Origin: DHVE2 group archaeon
GTDB taxonomy: Archaea; Thermoplasmatota; Thermoplasmata; Thermoplasmatales; Aciduliprofundaceae
Assembly: GCA_026986135.1 (NCBI GenBank)
Contig: JALSPD010000181.1
Location: 1 to 6,187, forward strand
Direction: 5' to 3'
Length of the DNA: 6,187 nt
Of the stretch, positions 1-4,765 are shown piece by piece. The notes under the pieces were generated by a model that saw nothing but the letters and a program-made list of their open reading frames with translations, made no database searches and was not told the DNA's origin. Each line of letters starts with the position of its first letter. Within the stretch, counting starts at the first letter, position 1. A program made the position numbers and the translations under genes.

Positions 1-392
1 GGTGTTATTCGGACAAAAGCTTTCAATCCCACCATGGTCCAATTTTAACAGAGTTTTAATATAGTATCAGATGGAGAGTATGTAGTTTTACTTTCAATCC
101 CACCATGGTCCAATTTTAACCAACAAATTCAGAGAAGATATACGGCACAGATTTGACATCTTTCAATCCCACCATGGTCCAATTTTAACAACATCCCGCT
201 TGTTGTACTCCATCAATTCTGCTTCGTTCTTTCAATCCCACCATGGTCCAATTTTAACCGGATCCGAGCCGTCAATGATCTCAATGTGCGTGAGCCTTTC
301 AATCCCACCATGGTCCAATTTTAACTGGTAGTTGATATTGAAAAAGCTTTGTGGAGTATCATCTTTCAATCCCACCATGGTCCAATTTTAAC
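1..392 (-). CRISPR. CRISPR array, leader-proximal end (6 repeats, 5 full spacers)
   Basis: Six identical 30-bp direct repeats lie at 20-49, 91-120, 160-189, 229-258, 296-325 and 363-392. On the plus strand each begins CTTTCAATCCCACC and ends CAATTTTAAC. The spacers between them are 41, 39, 39, 37 and 37 bp, all different, and bases 1-19 are the end of a cut spacer. Read on the minus strand the repeat starts GTTAAAAT and ends ATTGAAAG, the usual 8-nt 5' handle of mature crRNAs in archaeal type I/III systems. I therefore infer transcription from right to left, with the leader at 393 onward and the newest spacer at 326-362. The central ACCATGGT is an 8-bp palindrome with no loop, so the repeat should be largely unstructured. 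All repeats, including the leader-end copy, are perfect. The degenerate distal end is not in the window, so the array continues past the left edge. No cas genes are present, so the subtype cannot be assigned. Confidence 0.97.
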
Positions 393-532
393 CAAGCAAC
401 ATAAGAGAAAGATTATATTTTAAATTTTCCCTGAATTACTGTGTTATTGTGGAATTTTTATTCTCGGATAAGAATGCGATTTTGCAACAAATCCCCGATA
501 AGGGAGTTGATTTATAAAGATCCGTTGCAAAC
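393..532 (-). promoter_or_regulatory. CRISPR leader region with promoter
   Basis: This gene-free, AT-rich 140-bp stretch lies between the last repeat and the DUF998 stop codon. Because the crRNA handle faces left, this is the leader side. On the minus strand a TATA-like box (AAAATTTAAAATATAA, about 413-428) is centred roughly 26-28 nt upstream of the first repeat base, with purine-rich GGAAAA before it as a possible BRE. Pre-crRNA transcription should therefore start at or near the repeat edge. Further out are an 8-bp inverted repeat (TTTGCAAC 481-488, GTTGCAAA 524-531), a small hairpin (485-509) and an imperfect direct repeat with about 30-bp spacing (from 466 and from 496). The outer part may instead be the 3' end of the DUF998 transcript, since both share this gap. 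The exact leader length is not determinable here. Confidence 0.75.
485..509. repeat. Imperfect hairpin between DUF998 gene and CRISPR leader
   Basis: CAAC (485-488) and TCCC (492-495) pair with GGGA (502-505) and GTTG (506-509), leaving an AAA bulge and a CGATAA loop. It lies 24 nt beyond the DUF998 stop codon on the minus strand. It could be a 3' end structure of that gene or a protein site in the CRISPR leader. It lacks a following T-run on the minus strand, so it is not a clear intrinsic terminator. Confidence 0.4.
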
Positions 533-1096
533 TCATGATTTTTCATTTAGTGGCACTGAAATAAGAATAAGATAGTACGAAGACACTATCCCCAAAGCAG
601 CGATGAGTTCTGGGATAGCAACACCTCGAAAAATACCCAGGGAGATCTCCGCAAGTACAATTTCTACGATAATTATTGACACAATTATCCATCCAACGCG
701 AATTTTCTGAATGGACAGGCCAATTCCGCCAATTAGCATTGCAAAGGTACCCCCATAGAAAAAGATGTAACTAACGACACCATGTAGAGATGTCCCCTCT
801 GGGAAGATTCCTATCAAAGTGAGACCAATCAGGGATAAAACAAAAAGGATCATTCCAGACATGCTTATATAATCCTTCAAATTGCGGACAACATAAAATG
901 AAGAATAAAGGGTAATCAAACCCGAAATTATCAGTGAGAGGTTAAGAACATAATTGTATTCAAGTCCGAGCCTGCCAAGATCGCTTATAGCGTTATCGGT
1001 TATTGACCACCAATCTCTATTTATCCATACAGCTACCGCAATGCCAAAAAATGCGATAAGGGGCCCAGCAATTCCGCATATTTTCCAAAACTTCAT
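533..1096 (-). CDS. DUF998-family integral membrane protein
   Basis: The 187-residue protein is almost entirely hydrophobic, with about six membrane helices (roughly residues 8-26, 49-70, 78-98, 106-127, 133-155 and 160-182). It resembles the DUF998 family: an NAISDLG motif (35-41) after the first helix, an asparagine-rich start of helix 2 (NYVLNLSL), GIFPEG (96-101) and a histidine (H105) before helix 4. The molecular function of this family is not established; it is a plasma-membrane protein. The ATG at 1096 is supported by a TATA-like box centred about 27 nt upstream, implying a leaderless mRNA. That box sits in the 3' end region of the upstream zinc-ribbon gene, 43 bp away. The two genes may be co-transcribed as well, but this one appears to have its own promoter. 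There is no signal peptide other than the first helix. Family assignment comes from remembered motifs, not a search. Confidence 0.82.
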   Translation of the reverse strand: MKFWKICGIAGPLIAFFGIAVAVWINRDWWSITDNAISDLGRLGLEYNYVLNLSLIISGLITLYSSFYVVRNLKDYISMSGMILFVLSLIGLTLIGIFPEGTSLHGVVSYIFFYGGTFAMLIGGIGLSIQKIRVGWIIVSIIIVEIVLAEISLGIFRGVAIPELIAALGIVSSYYLILISVPLNEKS

Positions 1097-1118
1097 CCAG
1101 AGGATAAAGGTATGGATG

Positions 1119-1130
1119 AATTTAAAATTT
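1119..1130 (-). promoter_or_regulatory. Predicted TATA box for the DUF998 gene
   Basis: On the minus strand AAATTTTAAATT lies about 23-34 nt before the ATG at 1096, preceded by purines (GGAAA). This spacing fits transcription starting at or next to the start codon. There is no Shine-Dalgarno-like sequence between box and ATG, which agrees with a leaderless transcript. Confidence 0.5.
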
Positions 1131-1139
1131 TCCAGAGAA

Positions 1140-1655
1140 TTACTTTACAATTTTAAATTTGGTTCCACAGTACGGGCACTCAACAATTTCTCCTGTAAGA
1201 TAAACCCCACTTATCTGTGCCCCACAGTTTGGACAGTGGACCGTAATCTCCTTGGATAATTTTATACCTTCTGGAGTAACTATTTCATTGGTCTTTCGGT
1301 CAATATATGCTTTAAGATATCCCATCTCCACAGCCTTTAATACCGCCCTTTCGGCATCTTTCTCGGAGAGATTTAAGTTTGATGCAACTTCTTTTATAGA
1401 TATTCTCCTGTACATTTTCACAAAAGTGGCCACATCCTTATAAAACTCAATTTCCAAGTTTCGGGATTTGCGCCACAAAGCAAAAAACACTGAGGTAACA
1501 GGTAGCCCTGTAAGAGCGCAAAATACCGATACTTCTAGATACTCAATACCGTTATTTACAGCCATAATAATGGGAATAATAACGAATAGAAGTGTTATCG
1601 CAAGGGTAATTATAAAAAGCAATAGCCAGATTTTCGTCGCAGTACTTCGTTTCAT
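1140..1655 (-). CDS. Membrane-anchored winged-helix-like / zinc-ribbon protein
   Basis: The 171-residue protein has three visible parts. Two membrane helices (about residues 9-31 and 41-60) form the N terminus. Residues about 67-128 look like a helix-turn-helix or PCI-like winged helix (RISIKEVASNLNLSEKDAERAVLKAVEMGYLKAYID). A C-terminal zinc ribbon has cysteines at 141, 144, 160 and 163 in CPNCG and CPYCG knuckles. The zinc ribbon and winged-helix-like part should face the cytoplasm, where they could bind nucleic acid or protein partners. The two-helix, short-loop layout puts both ends on the same side. I do not recognise a named family and assign no function. The ATG at 1655 follows a TATA-like box at 1677-1684 with leaderless spacing. 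The gene is divergent from the LigB-like gene and lies upstream of the DUF998 gene in the same direction. A membrane-tethered regulator is possible but is inference. Confidence 0.8.
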   Translation of the reverse strand: MKRSTATKIWLLLFIITLAITLLFVIIPIIMAVNNGIEYLEVSVFCALTGLPVTSVFFALWRKSRNLEIEFYKDVATFVKMYRRISIKEVASNLNLSEKDAERAVLKAVEMGYLKAYIDRKTNEIVTPEGIKLSKEITVHCPNCGAQISGVYLTGEIVECPYCGTKFKIVK

Positions 1656-1671
1656 ACAGGGTAAATATGAG

Positions 1672-1684
1672 ATAAATATTTATA
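1672..1684. promoter_or_regulatory. Shared palindromic TATA element, divergent leaderless promoters
   Basis: ATAAATATTTAT (1672-1683) is a perfect 12-bp palindrome, followed by A at 1684. The box TATTTATA (1677-1684) is centred about 26-27 nt before the plus-strand ATG at 1708 and about 25-26 nt before the minus-strand ATG at 1655. One element could therefore place a pre-initiation complex in either direction, with both transcripts starting at their start codons. No Shine-Dalgarno sequence precedes either ATG. Confidence 0.6.
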
Positions 1685-1707
1685 CTATTCGCGTTGAATA
1701 TCCTTTT

Positions 1708-2490
1708 ATGATTAACTCAATACTTGTTGCGCCTCATGGGGACGAAATATTGGTTCCTGAGAGCGAGCCAATGATTGCTCTCAGGGAGGCAATGATTAAG
1801 GCAAGAGACATCGTGGGCAATGCAGAGACATATATTGTGGTATCACCCCATAATGTAAGAATAGACACACACATAGGAATCATATTAACAGAGTACATGG
1901 AGGGCTCATGGAGGTACAAGAAACTAAGATTTAGAAGGAAATTCAAAAACGATAGAAATCTTGCAAAAAGAATATACGAGACTGCAAACACACAGGGTAT
2001 TCCGGTGGTTGGAATAAATTTCGGTGCACTTGAAGGGCCTCTCTCCAAGATGTCCCTTGACTGGGGCACCCTTATACCCCTGTACTTCTTGCCTAGAAGG
2101 AATATAGTTCTCATAACTCCCGCAAGGGGTATTTCAAGGCATTCTCTTGTGAGATTTGGAGAGATAATGGGTAAAATTGCCGATGAGGAAAAAAGAAAAA
2201 TATCGGTTATTATAAGCGCTGATCATGCCCATACCCACAGTCCAGATGGCCCCTACGGATTCAGCGAAATGGCCGAGGAGTATGATTCAACCGTTGTTAG
2301 ATCTCTGAAGAGCGGAAAACTGGAAAAACTTCTTGATATGCCTCAGGAAGTAATAGATAGCGCACTTCCAGATAGCTACTGGCAGCTTCTTATGCTTTAT
2401 GGCATTATGAAGATAAAGCATCTAAAACCGGAATTTGTGGTATACGGAATGGCTGACTACTTTGGAATGGCCGTAAGCCTGTTCAGATAA
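1708..2490 (+). CDS. Class III extradiol dioxygenase (LigB/MEMO-like) family protein
   Basis: The 260-residue cytoplasmic protein matches the LigB superfamily fold shared by ring-cleaving extradiol dioxygenases and MEMO proteins. Visible motifs are APHGDE (H10), VVSPHN (H48), LDWGTLIPLYFL (D118), ISADHAHTHSPDGPYGF (169-185; H173, H175, H177), EEYD (190-193) and a C-terminal YGMADYFGMA (246-255). H10 and H48 are the likely metal-ligand histidines. In enzymes of this class a non-haem Fe(II) opens catechol-type rings, but many archaeal members have no proven substrate and no aromatic pathway gene is nearby. The D118 motif has Trp where a histidine is often found, so catalysis is uncertain. The frame stays open upstream to 1468, but family homology begins at the ATG at 1708 and a TATA-like box lies about 26 nt before it. 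The upstream extension would also overlap the divergent gene. The stop is 8 bp from the convergent tRNA-Phe. Confidence 0.85.
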   Translation: MINSILVAPHGDEILVPESEPMIALREAMIKARDIVGNAETYIVVSPHNVRIDTHIGIILTEYMEGSWRYKKLRFRRKFKNDRNLAKRIYETANTQGIPVVGINFGALEGPLSKMSLDWGTLIPLYFLPRRNIVLITPARGISRHSLVRFGEIMGKIADEEKRKISVIISADHAHTHSPDGPYGFSEMAEEYDSTVVRSLKSGKLEKLLDMPQEVIDSALPDSYWQLLMLYGIMKIKHLKPEFVVYGMADYFGMAVSLFR

Positions 2491-2498
2491 TAAAAACA
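2487..2498 (-). terminator. T-rich terminator of tRNA-Phe
   Basis: Directly after the mature 3' end the minus strand reads TGTTTTTATTAT. Archaeal RNA polymerase terminates at such T-runs without a hairpin. The element overlaps the last codons and stop of the convergent LigB-like gene. Confidence 0.5.
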
Positions 2499-2571
<73 letters not shown>

Positions 2572-2594
2572 CCAATCCCTGTATGGTGGTTATA

Positions 2595-2606
2595 GATTTA
2601 AAATTT
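2595..2606 (-). promoter_or_regulatory. Predicted TATA box for tRNA-Phe
   Basis: On the minus strand AAATTTTAAATC is centred about 29 nt upstream of the mature tRNA 5' end. This would start transcription a few nucleotides before the mature tRNA, with RNase P removing the leader. Confidence 0.5.
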
Positions 2607-2617
2607 ACTCCCATACC

Positions 2618-2626
2618 TTTTTATAC
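2618..2626 (+). promoter_or_regulatory. Predicted TATA box for the TPR-led operon
   Basis: TTTTTATAC is centred about 25 nt before the ATG at 2647, giving a leaderless start for the four-gene plus-strand cluster. It is separated by only about a dozen bases from the tRNA-Phe box, so the two divergent promoters sit side by side but do not share an element. Confidence 0.55.
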
Positions 2627-2646
2627 CTGCCGAATATTACAAGGGT

Positions 2647-3417
2647 ATGGTAGAGGATAACTGGGAAAATGATATTCAGAAGTACCTGGAACTTGGATTA
2701 TACGAACCAGCTCTTGAGTTAATTGAAGAGGTATTAAAAGAGGATCCAGATAATAGAAAGGCGCTAACATACAAGGCATATATATTCAGAAGCATGGACA
2801 GAGACGAGGATGCACTAAAAATAGTGGATGATCTTCTAAAAAAGGATATGGATGACATTGATCTTCTGATTTTAAAGGGAATGATTCTATACGACAATGA
2901 AGAGTTCAAAGAGGCTGCCAAATATTTCAGGAGAGTTATTGAAATGGAGCCTGAAGATAAAGATCTACTTACTGATGCACTTTACAATCTTGCCTCTTGC
3001 TATGATTCAATGGAGGATTACAAAGCATCTTCAAAATACTACAGGAAGATAATTGAAATAAATCCCGAGGATGCAGAGGCATGGAACAATCTTGCGGTAA
3101 GTCTGGTGTTTCTTGGAGATAATGAAGGTGCTCTGGAGGCAGCTGAGAAAGCAATTAAAATAGATGAGGAATATGACAACGCCTGGTACAACAAGGGTCT
3201 TGCACTTTACAATCTTGAAAGATATCAAGAGGCAATAAAGGCATTTGATAGATGTATAGCCATATCAGACGATCCTGACGCATGGTATGCAAAGGGTATG
3301 TGCTATCTAGCATTGGATAAAAAAGAAGAGGCAAAGAAGTATATTAAAGAGGCTCTGAAGCGAAACCCCGAGGATGAAGATGCAAAACAGGCGCTGGAGG
3401 ATCTCCTGAATGAATAA
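2647..3417 (+). CDS. Tetratricopeptide repeat (TPR) protein
   Basis: The 256-residue acidic, soluble protein is built almost wholly of about seven 34-residue TPR units (roughly 5-36, 37-70, 71-107, 110-143, 144-177, 178-211 and 212-244). It shows the usual signature: W/Y-N-L/K-G/A at helix A, A-x-x-Y/F-x-x-A/V at helix B and a D/N-P turn (for example AWNNLAVSLVFLGDNEGALEAAEKAIKID). Such proteins form a superhelical scaffold for protein-protein binding; the partner is unknown. There is no signal peptide or membrane segment, so it is cytoplasmic. It is the first gene of a probable operon: its 3' end overlaps the GtrA-family gene by 8 nt, and a leaderless promoter lies just upstream. Co-transcription with two membrane proteins could suggest a membrane-complex role, but with PanE also present the cluster gives no coherent pathway. 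Confidence 0.93.
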   Translation: MVEDNWENDIQKYLELGLYEPALELIEEVLKEDPDNRKALTYKAYIFRSMDRDEDALKIVDDLLKKDMDDIDLLILKGMILYDNEEFKEAAKYFRRVIEMEPEDKDLLTDALYNLASCYDSMEDYKASSKYYRKIIEINPEDAEAWNNLAVSLVFLGDNEGALEAAEKAIKIDEEYDNAWYNKGLALYNLERYQEAIKAFDRCIAISDDPDAWYAKGMCYLALDKKEEAKKYIKEALKRNPEDEDAKQALEDLLNE

Positions 3418-3946
3418 TAGGAATCCCCGCAAAAACGATCATTCTGTGAGCGAAAGTTTACTTGAAAAGGTGCGTTCTATATTTCCTCCAGGAATACTTT
3501 GGAAGTTTGTGCTCGTTGGATTTGTTGGTTTTTTAACCCAGTATTTTGTATTGAGCTACATAGACAGAACACTTGATGTGGATATTACCAAATGGCCATT
3601 CTGGCTTTCTGTGGAAGCAGGTATAGCCATAACCTTTATTTTGAATGACCAGTGGGTATTCAAAACTGAGTATCATAACAGTATGGCTATGAGATTTCTC
3701 AGCTATGAAGGTACATTATTCATAGGCGCAATCATACAATGGATACTTTTTGTTCTTTTCTATACTCGTGTATTGCTAGTTGGTCATAGATTCTGGGCAA
3801 ACGCAATGGCGGTATTTTTTGCCACAATATGGAACTATGTGATTATGAAAAGATACATCTTCAAAGGCGATGAAAATGAGGATAGCAATAATGGGAGCAG
3901 GAGCGCTGGGAAGCGTTCTGGGAGCGCTGCTCTCAAGGAGGAATGA
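3410..3946 (+). CDS. GtrA-family membrane protein
   Basis: The 178-residue protein has four membrane helices (about 31-50, 63-80, 96-118 and 126-145) and the GtrA family landmarks: LWKFVLVGFVGFLTQY at the first helix, NDQWVF (79-84) after the second and NYVIMKRYIF (142-151) at the end. GtrA-like proteins are implicated in moving lipid-linked sugars across the membrane, often next to a polyprenyl-phosphate glycosyltransferase. None is visible here, so the substrate is unknown. The ATG at 3410 overlaps the TPR stop by 8 nt, and GGAGG (3396-3400) sits 9 nt upstream as a good ribosome binding site. The conserved fold ends at about residue 153. Residues 154-178 (Ser/Gly/Lys/Glu-rich, probably disordered) lie entirely in the overlap with panE and are not expected in the family. 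Translation coupling within the operon is likely. Confidence 0.88.
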   Translation: MNNRNPRKNDHSVSESLLEKVRSIFPPGILWKFVLVGFVGFLTQYFVLSYIDRTLDVDITKWPFWLSVEAGIAITFILNDQWVFKTEYHNSMAMRFLSYEGTLFIGAIIQWILFVLFYTRVLLVGHRFWANAMAVFFATIWNYVIMKRYIFKGDENEDSNNGSRSAGKRSGSAALKEE

Positions 3947-4727
3947 TGTTCTTCTCGTCACGAGGGGCAGGCACCTGGATGCTATAAAGGAAAATGGCTT
4001 GAGAATAACCGGACTTATAAACGAGGTATTTCATCTTGATGCAGAAAAATACTATCCTGGTGGTTTTGATCTTGTGATAATTACCGTTAAAGCATACCAA
4101 ACAGAGGAGGCAAAAAAAGCGGTTATGAGAGAGTACTCTGGAGAGATGGTCATAACCTTCCAGAACGGTGTGGGTATAGTTGATATGCTTAAAGATCTTG
4201 ATATTATTGGAGGAAGCACTAGTATGGGCGCAACGCGTATAGCCCCAGGCATTGTAAAGTATGCTGGAGAGGGAGACACATACATAGGAGAAGTGAATGG
4301 AAAAATAAGCGAAAGGGTAATTAAAATAGCAAAAAATTTTACATCATGCGGAATTGAAACCGTGCCTGTTGATAATATAATTGAAAGAAGATGGATTAAG
4401 GCAGCTGTGAATGCCTGTATAAATCCTCTAACAGCAATACTTGGAATTAAAAATGGAGAGTTGAGAAATTCATACCTTAACAACATTGTTAGATGTGTTG
4501 CCAGAGAATGTGAAGAAGTGCTCAAAGATAAGGGCATCACGGCGGATATCTACACTGAAGCAGAAAAGGTAATTGATGCCACATCAGAAAATATCTCAAG
4601 CATGCTGCAGGACATAAAGCACAAAAGAAGGACTGAGATAGATTATATTCTTAGACCCTTCCTCTCGGGAAAATGTTCAGAAACCCTTTACTGGCTGATA
4701 AAACATAAAGAAAAAAGTAATAATTGA
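3876..4727 (+). CDS. panE: 2-dehydropantoate 2-reductase (ketopantoate reductase)
   Basis: The enzyme reduces 2-dehydropantoate to pantoate with NAD(P)H in the cytoplasm, on the route to coenzyme A; in archaea pantoate then goes to pantoate kinase. I prefer the ATG at 3876 (283 aa, MRIAIMGAGALGS), since AGGCGAT ends 4 nt before it. An in-frame ATG at 3870 would give 285 aa. Numbering from 3870, the Rossmann motif GAGALG is at 9-14. Family active-site residues are K74 (VKAYQ), N99 (FQNG), K177, N181 and N185 (WIKAAVNACINP), S244 and E256 (RRTEIDYI). These match the catalytic and substrate-binding set of E. coli PanE. The C terminus after EIDYI is short and divergent (LRPFLSGKCSETLYWLIK), lacking the usual NG...G...TP.N stretch. 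The 5' end overlaps the GtrA-family gene by 71-77 nt in the +1 frame. The 3' end overlaps a possible TTG start of the next gene. Confidence 0.93.
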   Translation: MRIAIMGAGALGSVLGALLSRRNDVLLVTRGRHLDAIKENGLRITGLINEVFHLDAEKYYPGGFDLVIITVKAYQTEEAKKAVMREYSGEMVITFQNGVGIVDMLKDLDIIGGSTSMGATRIAPGIVKYAGEGDTYIGEVNGKISERVIKIAKNFTSCGIETVPVDNIIERRWIKAAVNACINPLTAILGIKNGELRNSYLNNIVRCVARECEEVLKDKGITADIYTEAEKVIDATSENISSMLQDIKHKRRTEIDYILRPFLSGKCSETLYWLIKHKEKSNN

Positions 4728-4765
4728 GCATGAAATTTCCACATATGCACTTCAGGAGCATTGCA

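Noticed and set aside
1..392. Array as a protein-coding tandem repeat or other repeat element
   Set aside because: Identical 30-bp units with unique 37-41-bp spacers and a leader-like flank are diagnostic of CRISPR; spacer lengths are not all multiples of three with the repeat.
954..1443. Plus-strand open frames opposite the DUF998 and zinc-ribbon genes (954-1259, 1252-1443)
   Set aside because: They are antisense shadows of well-supported coding sequence with no promoter, ribosome site or recognisable domain.
1468..1707. 80-residue N-terminal extension of the LigB-like frame
   Set aside because: It overlaps the divergent zinc-ribbon gene and its promoter, shows no family resemblance, and the homologous region starts at the ATG at 1708 with a TATA-like box at proper spacing.
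2676..3228. Minus-strand open frames opposite the TPR gene
   Set aside because: The TPR repeat pattern firmly fixes the plus strand; the serine- or histidine-rich antisense products look like complement artefacts.
3410..3946. GtrA tail as evidence of a frameshifted pseudogene
   Set aside because: All four helices and both terminal motifs are intact before the tail, so the core protein is complete; overprinting is the simpler reading.
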